A DNA stretch of 62,000 bases from Symsagittifera roscoffensis (GCF_963678635.1 NW_026971334.1:1-62000), one strand, 5' to 3'; positions 9,601 to 20,510 are shown, numbered from the stretch's first letter. Notes: generated from the letters alone by a model not told the origin. A program made the numbers and translations.

Positions 9601-12524
9601 CTGTGGTTTCCTATCAGTTTACTAAGAATGCTCTTGAGCTCTAATATTTAAAGGTCTCCCCAAAACCCAATCCTGCTAATCAAAAAATTTATTTACTAAA
9701 CCCCTGAAATTGTTTTCCCTTTTTTAATCCGATGCAAGTCAAAACACGACTTGTTGGCAAGTGCCTTATGATTTCCGATTCGTTAGAAGTCAATTAAAAT
9801 TGACCCGAAAACGTAAAAAATTAAATGGAAAAATTGATTTAAAAAGTATGATAGCATACCCAAAACTCATAGGCGAACAATGTCGTCTTTCCGTAAAAAG
9901 GCCTGGTACCTGATTGTCACGCGTTTCTGCTCCCTCCTACTAACAATTTTATGGGGTATTCTTCTATTGGGTTCAAAAAAAATTGTCTATTTCCGATCTC
10001 CCCACCCGATTCGACCAGGTTACCTACCTTAATTCGATTTTAAATTTGGATATCCCCGCGGTGCAATTCTTGTTCTGAGTCTAAAGACGGATCCTTCTAA
10101 ACTCTGGGTCTACTAATGTAACTAAATCGACGATATCGATTGTATAGTTACTACAGTTCGTCCCCCCTCTTTATAATTTTCAACCGCATACCTCTATCTT
10201 AACCAGCCTCCTACTAACCTCCCCCCTATATAGCCCAACAATTAAGCAGAAAATTACCATAAGCGCGATGGGTGCTAAACCTCTAGAGAGAAAGTCCGTA
10301 TAACCTGTTTCCAAGCTCTGCTCAAGTAAAAACGTTTCCACAGAACAGTGGTATCCGCTCTTTGACTTTTACACTTATTTCCTATAATGTAAAGTGTGTT
10401 TTAACGATACCCGATTGACCAAACAGAACACCTCTGTGTACCCCTCTCTGCTTGCTCTGTTTTGTTTCGGTTTGCTGCTGGATGTCTCTTTGGCGTTTCC
10501 TCCGTTTCTCAGGACCTTTTCTTGAGAATCTTTTTCCCACTCGGCTGGTCACCGGTTCCAGTCAAGTCTCCCAGTGGTCCGCTAAAGTTGCAAGCTATCT
10601 GAGAAATCTTTACAACGCCCTACACTCGAGCAACTGTACAACTTTGCTGATTTGATCGAGACGGTCGGTCTTATTGGCAAACAGTATGTGTATTTTATTT
10701 TAATTAAAATAAAGGTCCGATCCACCTAATCTGGTATCAAAACCACTGTCCTTTATTGTATTTTTTTAATTTTTGTTATTATTTCTGATCTTTTTTGTTT
10801 TTTTTTTGTTTCGCTTTTTGTCTTTAACTCGTTTTTTTGTCCCCCTAGTGACCCTCCCTACTCGATTAGCTAGGCCTCGTTTCGGAAAGCGCACCGGGAA
10901 GTTTTCTCAAGTTTTCCTAAAAGCATTCACGGTACAACCAGAGGGTGGACACGATCCCGTTGAACCGTACCACCGGTACTCTAGAATGGGCATGTAGTCC
11001 GGAGCTGTGTCAAGTGGGTTCGATCCCGTAGTTATGATGTCGTAAAATTATTCAGGAGCGCCATAAAAACACTAAGTAACAGACACCTACTGAAGTCACA
11101 TATGAGGTTAAAGAAAAATACACATTACAACCATTCGCTCAAGAGTCAGCGACACTATCTCTTGTGTTTTCCTACCTCGAGCGGTCGGAGCCAAATTGGT
11201 TCACTTGCGACATGAGACTAACACCCGCGTTACAGCTTAAAGGCTACTACCAAAATACCCCCACTCTAGAAATAAAGAACACCCCCATACTCATGTCTCA
11301 AAATACTTAAAAAACGCGAACGCCGTTAAAAACAGGGTCGGAACTTTATGTATAGTTTCTTTTTATTAGACAGTGGACCTTTGATCCATTTCAGATGTAT
11401 CAACCAAAAAACCCTCCCTAATTCAACTTAACAGTATAAAACACACTCAAGAAGTTTAAAATTGGTACTCATATACCTACACGACCTCTAGAATTGGGTA
11501 ACTAAATTATGAAGCAACTCTAGAATTAATTCGGTAACCAAGTCTAACTCGAGATGTTTTAATAAGCAAAGTTTTACTCAAAATATAAGTTTTTGTCTGG
11601 ACCATCGGGCAGCTTCGGCTGTCCAACTTTCCACCGAAGGTTCACTCTGGTACACTCATATTTACTCTCCTTCCGCTCTCGACACTCTCTATTTCCTGCA
11701 CAGAAAAAGGCAGCTCTGTTCTTGTCCAATTTATGTATTGAAAATTGCAAATAGCAATCTCCCGCTGCTGTTTTTTGACTACTTTCCCGCGATTGTCGTT
11801 TGGTTCCTCTGACCTTAATTTCTGGTCTTTTTAATTGTCGCGAGAAACTTGAGCATGATACGCTTAATTCGAATTTTGAAACACTCCACCTCACCCCAAA
11901 ATCACGTTTTTACCGTTGCTCAAAGTCAAAATTCCAAACATGACCGACTGGCACAAAGTGAAACCAGCTGCCTCTACTGCAACGGGATCGTTTTCAATAC
12001 GATATCCCCGACACTTGAGCCATGAATCCTTGGCTCTTTTGCTGGAAGAAAAATCTATTCCAATGAAATTGTGCGCAAAATAAATGTGCGCAAAATTACT
12101 ATAAGCATTTGAAATTTTGAGTCCGTTAGCAGAGCTGGTACATTCAGAGTAAAAGGTTTACAAGGAGTTGTTCACGATGAAAGGTGAATTAGACAATTAG
12201 GATTGGCGTTGTCGTATCTCAGATCAGCTCCATTTGCTTGCATTTTTTTGCATCGTATTTCCAAATAGATTTTTTGCAGGTCAACAAGAACTTAGGATCG
12301 CCGGTGATTTCAAGCGACCTTTTTTTCAGTTTGAAAAAAAAATCTGCTCGACATCTCGCTGGTCTGTTTTTCTTCGAATGATTGTTTTTCTTTTTTTGAG
12401 GGCTTGTATCGTAATAAATTATGTTTTTGAATTTTGCTCTCAAAGATATAACATGACTCTACAAGACTCTATAAAAGTGTACTCTTGTGATTTGATTTTT
12501 AAAAAAATTCTATTTACTAGGGCC
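9601..12524. other. About 2.9 kb without recognisable genes
   Basis: Sequence of mixed composition with C-rich patches (for example 10,000-10,220). Plus-strand open frames at 10,452-10,655 and 10,773-10,997 are short and T-rich, with no recognisable features. Neither the satellite, R, family H nor family M repeats are seen here. The only longer open frame (11,574-11,894, minus) is listed separately. Confidence 0.4.
11574..11894 (-). CDS. Hypothetical 106-residue ORF
   Basis: An uninterrupted minus-strand frame of 106 codons, basic and cysteine-containing (CAGNRECRERKES near the C-terminal third). It is the longest open frame in an otherwise empty 2.9-kb stretch and is richer in G and C than its surroundings. 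There is no homologue elsewhere in the window and no recognisable domain. It may be a chance ORF. Confidence 0.2.
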   Translation of the reverse strand: MRWSVSKFELSVSCSSFSRQLKRPEIKVRGTKRQSRESSQKTAAGDCYLQFSIHKLDKNRAAFFCAGNRECRERKESKYECTRVNLRWKVGQPKLPDGPDKNLYFE

Positions 12525-12985
12525 TGGAAATTGTCTTCCAATCACCAGCACTGGATTTAGATGCTACTATTTCGGTTGCTCTGAAATACGTAAGTTCTTG
12601 ATCAGTAACACTGCTTAAGCTCGTTGAGAAAATTGTTTCGTAGAACAACTCTCTAAACATTTCTTAAGCTATTTCCTCTTCAAAAAATTTCTGAAACTGG
12701 CAAGCTTGTAGTCTGGCAACTAACCCATTGAAGTTGTTGGAATCAAATGTACAATAAGCTAAATATTTCCCATATTTGTCGTAATATGCTTTGTTCCCAA
12801 TCAAACTTAATTATTTTTCGTGAAATGTTTCGTTGAATTCTTCCTTCTCTCTATCAATGAGACTGTATGTTGGAGTTTTTTTTAGAAATTGCCACAATTT
12901 TAAAGAGTTCATCTGTAAAAAACTGCTTTTAATCTTCTCAAAAAGGCAATTCAGTTTTCGCATTTCGCGGATAGTCACAAACCTA
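12525..12985 (-). pseudogene. Unknown gene remnant, one frame with two stops
   Basis: A single minus-strand frame from about 12,985 to a stop at 12,525 reads some 150 codons with only two internal stops (near 12,808 and 12,668). Recognisable pieces are RKLNCLFEKIKSSFLQ, LIDREKEEFNETFHEK, NKAYYDKYGKYLAYC and QELTYFRATEIVAS. Such continuity in AT-rich DNA is unlikely by chance, so this is probably a recently inactivated coding segment. The other five frames are closed by many stops. I do not recognise the family. It lies on the same strand as the family H pieces further right. Confidence 0.5.
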
Positions 12986-13189
12986 AAACTTGTACATTTT
13001 TTGTTGAACTAATCGCAATTATCGGTACTAAAACAGGCACATGCTTTCGCGTGACCTGGTTTGGAGCTAATTTTGTTACCCTATTCACAGGTGACTTGGC
13101 TGTTTTTCATAACAGTATGTCCATTCAAACTCCAAGAATAAGTGGATCATATTTTTCGGCAATAAAATGTTTTATTCGGCAAATGCTGA
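12986..13189 (-). other. Possible upstream extension of unknown coding remnant
   Basis: On the minus strand a frame from about 13,265 to 13,140 contains REFRGSPKTDALNEK and AEKYDPLILGV before stops; it overlaps the start of the 905-bp tandem unit. It could be the 5' part of the gene whose remnant lies at 12,525-12,985 or the 3' end of the repeated gene at 13.6-14.0 kb. The two cannot be told apart. Confidence 0.25.
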
Positions 13190-13613
13190 TTTTTTTTTTG
13201 AGCGTTGTATTTGACGTTTTCTCGTTTAGAGCATCTGTTTTTGGACTTCCTCTAAACTCTCTGATTTTGTGAACACAAATTTTTTGATTGTTTTGTTTTG
13301 ATCATTTTTTTGAAAACTTCGGCTGTTTTTTCAGCATATTTGGTCGTCAGTGGTTCCACTTATAAGTAGCGAGATAGACAATCAACAGCAACTAATTAAT
13401 ATCGTACCCCTCGACAGCAACTAATGAAAATCGATTGCCAACTTATCCACATTTGCCAACGCAAGAGACCAAACTTCGTTGATATCGTTAACGATCAGGC
13501 GAGAATATATTTTACGAAACAATCCATACTTTGTTTGTAATGATTCAGATTGGATTGCAGAATTTGTTAAAATTTTTGGTGAAAATTCACTTACAATTGC
13601 TAATTATTTCACG

Positions 13614-14054
13614 CTACCAAATGCAGCTAGACAGATGGAGTTTTTTTTCCTCGTCAAAGATAGTAGGGTTCCCTTTTTTTCTTGAAGTTGCAAACAATTC
13701 ATTACTGTTTTCGACGTTTATGTTGTCGTCGTCGTCTTTGGTGGGAAATTGATTTTTTTGGGTTTTTTGTCGGATTGCTTGGCTCTGGGTTTGAGAGGCG
13801 TAGATCGAGTTTTCGTAGCAGGTGGGGTTTGATCCTTTCATTTACTCAGATGTCGGACTGTCTGCGACAAAGGGAGAAACTGAGGGCTGAGCTTTTTCAC
13901 TCTTAAGCGAGCGGGGAAACTGTTTAGCAGAAGTGTGGGACACCAAACCGGGATCAAATTTCATTACTTTCAAAATTTGTAGAAGAGTGGGTGTAATGAA
14001 CACAACTTTCAAAATTGTGGATCTCAATTTTTTTTGTGTTTTGCAGTGTATCAT
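13614..14054 (-). pseudogene. Repeated unknown gene, copy 1
   Basis: Minus-strand reading from 14,054 gives SLKSEKAQPSVSPFVADSPT, then (after a stop) a 75-codon frame with QFPTKDDDDNINVENSNELF and a basic tail. Copy 2 preserves VADSPTTEEPKRS and FPTKDDNGDNKNYESSKES in the same order, so these are conserved segments of one protein. A frame shift is apparent between the LRKLDL-like part and FPTKDD. The acidic/basic, Ser- and Asn-rich composition suggests a disordered region. The family is unknown. It is located immediately downstream of the family H remnant on the same strand and may be the 3' end of that gene. Confidence 0.4.
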
Positions 14055-14529
14055 TCAGAAAAATTTTTAAAATTAAACGTGTGTCCATTTTCCTTGACTT
14101 AAAACTTATCAATTAGAGTGCTGTGTTTGACAACTTCTCGATAAGAACATTTTTTTTCGAACTTTTTTTAAACTCTGTGAGTTTGTCAACCCAAATTTTT
14201 TTGGTTGTTTTCTTATTATTTTTTTGAATACTTCGGCTATTGGCTTAGCATACTTGGTCTTCAGGATTCAATTCGTAAGTAGCGAGATAGACAATTGACA
14301 GCAATTAATAATTAATGTGCCCATCGGTTATAATCGGCCAAGTTATCCACATATGCCAAGTCAAAAAACCAAACTTCGTTGATATCGTTAACGATCATTT
14401 TCAGGCGAGGATTTTTTTACGAAACAACCCAAACTTTTTATGTGATGATTGCGATCGCAAAAACTTTTTAAAAATTTCGGTGGGAGTTGAACAGCATTTA
14501 TTAATGCAGCTGGACTCTTTCGAGTAGAG

Positions 14530-14870
14530 TAATCTTCAATGATACTAGGATTACCATTTTTTTAGGGACCTTGCAGGCGATTCTTTACTGCTTTCGTAGT
14601 TTTTGTTATCGCCGTTGTCGTCTTTGGTGGGAAAATTTTTGAGCTAAATTTTTGCCTGATTGTGTGTCTCCGGGTTTATGAGGCATCGATCGAGTCTTCG
14701 AAGCGGAGTTATTGATCTTTTCGGTTCCTCAGTTGTTGGACTGTCTGCGACAAAGAAAAAAATTGAGGGCTGAGCTTTTTCGCTCTGAAGCGAGCGGGGA
14801 ATCTAGTTGGCAGAAGTGTTGGATACTAAAATGGAATCATTGCTTAGTTCTTTCGTAAGTTGTGGATAAA
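14530..14870 (-). pseudogene. Repeated unknown gene, copy 2
   Basis: Homologue of 13,614-14,054. The minus-strand frame keeps a stretch ending VADSPTTEEPKRSITPLRRL, then after a stop FPTKDDNGDNKNYESSKES, then LLYSKESS in another frame. It begins less than 10 bp from the end of the 162-codon ORF at 14,879-15,367, in line with these being successive parts of one decayed gene whose 3' part was tandemly duplicated. Function is unknown. Confidence 0.4.
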
Positions 14871-14878
14871 ACAAACTA

Positions 14879-15367
14879 TCAAGTTTTTTTGTGTATCATA
14901 CAAAATAGATTGAATTTCAACGTGAAAAGCACTATTTTTGCCTTTTCCACTTTATTAGCTTCCGATAGGTCTTGAAAGGATTCCATTACCTTCCGAAATA
15001 CTTCATCGGTTTTGCCACTAAATTTTTCATCTTTTTTTATTATCTTTGAAGTTGTTTGCTCCAGAGACTTGCCTGATTCAACGTTGTTTTTTGCTGCATC
15101 ATCACCATCTCCACTGAAATTAGTAAAAGCAGAAAAATTTCTTTTCGAGGATTTGGCACGACATTTTTTAGGGGTTGAAGGAAAAGGAGTTGGCTTTCTT
15201 GGTTTTGAATGATTGCGGCTGGCAGTTTGTTCTGGAACTCGCTGTAAAAAAAATGAGCGAGACGATTTGTCATACATTGATGGAATTTGAAGAATTTGAG
15301 ATAGCCGTACAGTTTTTTCATCTGGATTATATATCTTGCCTGAGGATGAGGATAATTTCTTCAGCAT
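14879..15367 (-). CDS. Family H protein, longest surviving ORF (162 aa)
   Basis: Uninterrupted frame of 162 codons on the minus strand. Residues 1-60 are Ser/Lys/Pro-rich (ending HSKPRKPTPFPSTPKKCRAK), followed by FSAFTNFSGDGDDAAKNNVE and a charged C-terminal helix region, FRKVMESFQDLSEANKVEKA. Two other copies (16,761-17,311 and 18,040-18,590) keep the same elements only in broken frames, so this is the best-preserved member. The first methionine used here is probably internal, because homologous coding sequence continues upstream to about 15,600 in another frame. Low complexity and basic/acidic patches suggest a nucleic-acid- or chromatin-associated protein, but that is a guess. Confidence 0.5.
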   Translation of the reverse strand: MLKKLSSSSGKIYNPDEKTVRLSQILQIPSMYDKSSRSFFLQRVPEQTASRNHSKPRKPTPFPSTPKKCRAKSSKRNFSAFTNFSGDGDDAAKNNVESGKSLEQTTSKIIKKDEKFSGKTDEVFRKVMESFQDLSEANKVEKAKIVLFTLKFNLFCMIHKKT

Positions 15368-15610
15368 ACATGCTTCAAGTTCTTATTTTTCAAATGACTG
15401 TAACACGATTTTTTGATTGATTTATTCAGTGAAATATTGTTCGCCAAAACTTTTAGATTTTCTCGGATATTAACTGTGCCATTTCACCGGACTGACACAG
15501 TCAATCCCCCCAACGAGCAAAGAATAACATTAGTGACGTTAATCGCAAACTCGTTATGAAAAGGAGGTATGGAATATTCTGGAAGTTCAAATTTCAAAAT
15601 TTCGAATTGC
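15368..15610 (-). pseudogene. Family H 5' coding part, frameshifted
   Basis: Minus-strand translation contains PPFHNEFAINVTNVILCS, then, after one stop, NGTVNIRENLKVLANNISL. The same peptide block is recognisable at 17,338-17,541, 18,617-18,820 and, on the minus strand, at 39,270-39,375 and 43,600-43,700, which shows it is conserved protein-coding sequence. A frame change near 15,370 separates it from the 162-codon ORF. I do not recognise the family. Confidence 0.5.
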
Positions 15611-16340
15611 GATGGAACTTTCCCCGGAAAATTAGAAGAACGGCCATTTTGGCAAGAAAATCACATCAACACAGATACAATCGGATATACAAGACGATGA
15701 AGATAGGAAAGTTATCTCCGAGGGACAGGAGAAATGGAGGTTCGGTGCCCAAAGACAAAGTAGACTGAAAAATTTTTTTCAACTGATGTGATACCCTGAA
15801 TGACTGAATTTACCCCGACTTAATATTGTAATTCAGAGCATGAGTAGTTAGAAAGAGGAAAGCGTCAATCCATCTGCAATAGATTCAGTATATAACTGTC
15901 AGTGAAAACCTAGTAACTTATGATATCCGAGCCGTGTTTTTAATGGTAATTACGTAGTCTGGGGATCCGAGACCCAGCTATGTGGCTACGTTTTACATAT
16001 ATCGAAAGCTGATCAAAAGTCGTTTGACTGATGGCCTAAAAGTGGTAAATTTTTATGTAGCCCTAACCAGACAAGAAAATCAACTGGCTAGGTCTAGACG
16101 GTGAAAAACGGTTAAAATTCAAATAACTGACGCCGACCAGTCATCAATTGGTGCTTTTTCTACGCTCCATCACCATGTAGTATTTGGGCGGATGTTACAT
16201 AGACGTTTTTATGGAGCTCCAGGGTAGGCCTGTTAAAGGCATAAGACCATCATGATCTGCAAGCGTTTCAGCAACGAACCCTACGCTCCGGATGTATGCC
16301 CAAAGTAGAGGCATAAATGTCTTGTTTTACATTAGACGGA
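15611..16340. repeat. R segment, copy 1 (non-coding)
   Basis: Non-coding DNA directly upstream of family H, present again at about 18,840-19,730 and in shortened form at 39,375-39,800 and 43,700-44,022. Shared landmarks are GGCAAGAAAATCA, GGATATACAAGACGA, a block beginning AGCTGATCAAAAGTCGTTTG (16,008), and TGGGCGGATGTTACATAGAC (about 16,186). It ends at the AGTACC palindrome at 16,342. It may be the promoter/5' region or one end of a transposon carrying family H. No terminal inverted repeat could be confirmed. Confidence 0.7.
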
Positions 16341-16760
16341 GAGTACCGAACCTCTTCCTAGTACTATTTAGCTTTTTAACTTAGTTGACACCGAAAATTC
16401 CGGGGGCCGGAGGGTTAGGTGGGAAGTCATGAGCCCGCATATGCCAAGGCTGTGGGACCAAAAAACAATTAAAGAGAAAGCGTAAAACCAAACAGAAAAT
16501 GAGTGTAATCAAGAAACAGCCAAAGGCAAAAAAATTCAAAACAGAAAAGTACAAAAAACAGTACAAAAACCAAAAAAGACCGAAAACTGTAAAAAAAAAT
16601 AAAAAATGACAGTTTATATGTTATTTCTGGACAAGATGGGATCTGACTTACTATTTGTTGTTGTTTAAGTTTGATTTTTATCAATTCCGATCGAAAGATC
16701 GAGTGTTTTGTTGATGTGTTAGATACCCTCCCTTGAGTGTTGTTTAATTATTTAAGCACG

Positions 16761-17541
16761 TTAATGATAACTTTTGACCAAATTGTTAACCCAAAAAATT
16801 GGATATACAAATATCATACAAAAAAGATTGAGTTTTAACGTGTGTCGGCTTTCAACTCTGAACAATTGTGTAAGCACTGTTTTTGCCCTTTCCATTTCAT
16901 TAGCTTCCAATAGGTCTTGGAAGGAGTGCATAACCTTTTGAAACATTTCATCGGGTTTGCCGCTAGTTTTTTATCTTCTTTTTCTATTATCTTTAAAGTT
17001 GTTTGCTCCATAGACTTGCCTGGTTCAACATTATTTTTTACTGCATCATCACCATCTCCACTTAAATTATTAAGTGCAGAAATTATTCTTTCCGAGGACT
17101 TAGCACGACATTATTAGGGGTTGAAGGAATAGGAGTTGGGTTTATTGGTGTTGGATAGTCGCAACTGGCATTTCATTCTGAAACTCGCTGTAAAGAATTG
17201 AGCGAGACGATTTGTCATAGATTGATGGAATGTGAAGGCGTTGAGATGGCGGTACAGTTTTTTCATCTGGACTATATATCTTGCCTGAGGATCATTTAAT
17301 TTCTTCAGCATACATGCTTAATGTTCTTCTTTTTCAATTAAATGTAACACGATTTTCCAATTGATTTAATCAATGAAATAAAGTTCGCCAAAACTTTTTG
17401 ATTTTCTCGGATATTAACAGAGCCATTGCGCCGGACTGACGCAGTCGAACCCTCTAACGAAGAAAGAAGAACATTAGTGGCGTTAATCGCAAACTCGTTA
17501 CGAAAAGGAGGGTCGGAATGTTCTCGAAATTCCAATTTCAA
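16761..17541 (-). pseudogene. Family H remnant, copy 2
   Basis: Minus strand, 5' to 3': an 67-codon frame with SDPPFRNEFAINATNVLLSS and NIRENQKVLANF (17,541-17,338). After a frame change comes a stretch with MKKLYRHLNAFTFHQSMTN (17,311-17,114, the alternative frame of the 162-aa protein). The RAKSS..FSGDGDDA..KNNVE part follows in its true frame, and the last piece includes FQKVMHSFQDLLEANEMER (16,946-16,761). Stops and shifts show it is inactive. Confidence 0.6.
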
Positions 17542-18039
17542 AATTTCAAATTGCGATGGAATACTTCGCGGAAAATTAGAAGAACGGCCTTTTTTGGCAA
17601 GTAAATCTTATCAACACAGAGTACCGACCCTCTTCCTAGTACTATTTAGCTTTTTAACTTAGTTGACACCGAAAATTCCGGGGGCCGGAGGGTTAGGTGG
17701 GAAGTCATGAGCCCGCATATGCCAAGGCTGTGGGACCAAAAAACAATTAAAGAGAAAGCGTAAAACCAAACAGAAAATGAGTGTAATCAAGAAACAGCCA
17801 AAGGCAAAAAAATTCAAAACAGAAAAGTACAAAAAACAGTACAAAAACCAAAAAAGACCGAAAACTGTAAAAAAAAAATAAAAAATGACAGTTTATATGT
17901 TGTTTCTGGACAATATGGGATCTGACTTACTATTTGTTGTTGTTTAAGTTTGATTTTTATCAATTCCGATCGAAAGATCGAGTGTTTTGTTGATGTGTTA
18001 GATACCCTCCCTTGAGTGTTGTTTAATTATTTAAGCACG

Positions 18040-18820
18040 TTAATGATAACTTTTGACCAAATTGTTAACCCAAAAAATTGGATATACAAATATCATACAA
18101 AAAAGATTGAGTTTTAACGTGTGTCGGCTTTCAACTCTGAACAATTGTGTAAGCACTGTTTTTGCCCTTTCCATTTCATTAGCTTCCAATAGGTCTTGGA
18201 AGGAGTGCATAACCTTTTGAAACATTTCATCGGGTTTGCCGCTAGTTTTTTATCTTCTTTTTCTATTATCTTTAAAGTTGTTTGCTCCATAGACTTGCCT
18301 GGTCCAACATTATTTTTTACTGCATCATCACCATCTCCACTTAAATTATTAAGTGCAGAAATTATTCTTTCCGAGGACTTAGCACGACATTATTAGGAGT
18401 TGAAGGAATAGGAGTTGGGTTTATTGGTGTTGGATAGTCGCAACTGGCATTTCATTCTGAAACTCGCTGTAAAGAATTGAGCGAGACGATTTGTCATAGA
18501 TTGATGGAATGTGAAGGCGTTGAGATGGCGGTACAGTTTTTTCATCTGGACTATATATCTTGCCTGAGGATCATTTAATTTCTTCAGCATACATGCTTAA
18601 TGTTCTTCTTTTTCAATTAAATGTAACACGATTTTCCAATTGATTTAATCAATGAAATAAAGTTCGCCAAAACTTTTTGATTTTCTCGGATATTAACAGA
18701 GCCATTGCGCCGGACTGACGCAGTCGAACCCTCTAACGAAGAAAGAAGAACATTAGTGGCGTTAATCGCAAACTCGTTACGAAAAGGAGGGTCGGAATGT
18801 TCTCGAAATTCCAATTTCAA
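18040..18820 (-). pseudogene. Family H remnant, copy 3
   Basis: Same content as 16,761-17,541, with which it is nearly identical because of the 1,279-bp tandem duplication: SDPPFRNEFAINATNVLLSS near 18,790, the MKKLYRHLNAF frame at 18,590-18,393, and FQKVMHSFQDLLEANEMER at 18,225-18,170. It carries the same frame breaks, so both copies derive from one already broken gene. Confidence 0.6.
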
Positions 18821-18839
18821 AATTTCAAATTGCGATGGA

Positions 18840-20130
18840 ATACTTCGCGGAAAATTAGAAGAACGGCCTTTTTTGGCAAGTAAATCTTATCAACACAGAG
18901 ACAACTGGATATACAAGACGAGATTAAATTGACCGAAAAAGAAATAAAAAACCCGAATTCCCTTATCGTGATGATCACACACGATACGACACGTAACTGG
19001 AGCCGATAAGAATATAAGGAGGCTTCAGTGGGATATCCGGAGCGGATCAGTACCCTCCTGTGCCACGAGACCGGGAAGATACGAGATTTATCTCCAAGGG
19101 ACAGTGGAATTGTAGGCCCGGTGAGCAAAGACTTAGTAGACTGATAAATATTTTTTCAGCTGGTGTGATGCTCTGAAGGACTGAATGTACTCCACTTTTT
19201 TGTTGTATTTCAGAGCATGAGTAGCTAGAAAGAGGACAGGGTCAATCCATTTTCAATGGTTTTAGTATACAACTGTCACTGAAAACATAGTAAACTATGA
19301 TATCCGAGCCGTGTTTTTTAGGTAATTACGTAGTCCGCGTAGTCCGGGGATCCGAGACCCAGCTACGTGGTTTTCTTTGCATGTATCGAAAGCTGATCAA
19401 AAGTCGTTTGACTGATGGCCTAAAAATGGTAAGTTTTTTCGTAGCCCCAAACAGACAAAAAAATCAACTGGCTAGGTCTAGACGGTGAAAAACGGGTAGA
19501 ATTTAGATAACTGACGCCGGCCAGTCATCAATAGGTGCTTTTTCTTCGCTCCGTCACCATGTAGTTTTTTGGCGGATGTTACATAGACGTTTTTATGGCG
19601 CTCCAGGGTAGGCCTGTTAAAGGCATAAGACAATCATGATCAGCAAACATTTCAGCGACGAAACCTACGTTCCGGGCGTGTGCCCAAAATTGAGGTATTA
19701 AAGTCCTGTTTTATGTTAGACGGAGAGTACCGACCCTCCGCCTGGTACTATTTAGCATTTTAACTTAGTTAAGACCAAAAATTCCGGGGACCAGAGGGTT
19801 AGGTGGGAAGTCATGAGCCCGCACATGCCAAGGCTTTGTGACCAAAAACCATTAAAGAGAAAGCGTCAAACCAGACGAAAAAGGCGTCTAACCAAGAAAC
19901 AGCCAAAAGCAAATACACTTGAAAACAGAAAAGTACAAAAGACAGTACAAAACCCAAAAAATACCAAAAGCTGTAAAAAATATAAAATGTTACATTATAT
20001 GATCTTTCCGGACAAGATAAGATCTGACTTCCTATTTATTGTTGTTTCAGATTGATTTTTATCATTTCCGATCGAAGGGTCGAGTGTTTTGGTGGTGGGT
20101 TAGATACCCCCCTGAGTGTTGTTTGAGTAA
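18840..20130. repeat. R segment, long copy with downstream block
   Basis: Matches 15,611-16,340 and continues past the AGTACC..GGTACT palindrome (19,728-19,751) into the block that starts the 1,279-bp unit (TTCCGGGGACC near 19,780, GTCATGAGCCCGCA near 19,812). The plus-strand frame at 19,813-20,055 is lysine-rich and mirrors non-coding A-rich sequence at 16,430-16,610, so I do not count it as a gene. Similarity to the unit breaks off after ACGTTAATGACAACTTT at about 20,145. Confidence 0.7.
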
Positions 20131-20144
20131 TTAAGTACGTTAAT

Positions 20145-20510
20145 GACAACTTTGCCGGTGACCGGAGGTTAGAGTGGCAAGCTGACAGACGTGTTTCTGA
20201 CTCAACAAGGGGTTAACAGGGACAAAATTCACAACGACTGTTGGGTATCGTTAATACAATTTTGGCATCGTTCGGTTACTATTTCATTAAAATTTAAGTG
20301 GTGGGGGCACAATTGGTGCGGTCCGATTGCACCTTCCATCGATTGCCAATTTCCGAGTCAAGGGTCTTAATTCGAGAATTTTGGTGCAAAGGAGCTTTTA
20401 ATAAAAAATTGATTAGCGACTTTTAATAGATTATTATCCTCACTATAAATTGCTTGTCTCCCATTTAGACCCAAGAAACACCGCAATTTTGTCAAAAAAC
20501 GCCTATTTTG
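20145..20510. other. ~365-bp segment inserted in R/H repeat copy
   Basis: In the other copies ACGTTAATGATAACTTT is followed directly by TTGACCAAATTGTTAACCC (16,776; 18,055). Here those two phrases are separated by about 365 bp, with the second phrase returning at 20,510. The intervening DNA includes GGTGACCGG and a G-rich GTGGTGGGGGC patch. It could be a small insertion, or the ancestral state. No gene is apparent. Confidence 0.5.

Larger units (their letters stand above)
13190..14870. repeat. Tandem duplication, unit about 905 bp
   Basis: Two diverged direct copies, about 13,190-14,090 and 14,100-14,870. Matching landmarks include AAACTTCGTTGATATCGTTA at 13,471 and 14,372, AGCGAGATAGACAAT at 13,369 and 14,281, and the segment around GGTGGGAAA (13,740 and 14,627). 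Differences are many and include indels, so the duplication is old. Each copy carries one minus-strand coding remnant. Confidence 0.8.
16341..18897. repeat. Near-identical 1,279-bp tandem duplication
   Basis: 16,341-17,618 and 17,619-18,897 are direct copies differing by only a handful of bases (for example one extra A in an A-run near 17,870, and single substitutions at 17,905, 18,302 and 18,396). Each copy holds a family H remnant. The internal junction fuses ..AACACAGAG to AGTACC.., with GAG shared by both original breakpoints. This duplication is much younger than the others in this part of the window. An assembly artefact cannot be excluded without read data. Confidence 0.9.

Noticed and set aside
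11010-11040. GGGTTCGATCCCG phrase resembling a tRNA T-arm
   Set aside because: No matching anticodon arm, D-arm or acceptor stem could be drawn around it; the T-stem pairs only partly.
19813-20055. Lysine-rich plus-strand frame of 80 codons
   Set aside because: It arises from an A-rich part of the R/H repeat. In the other copies (16,430-16,610; 17,710-17,890) the frame is not kept, so it is not a conserved gene.
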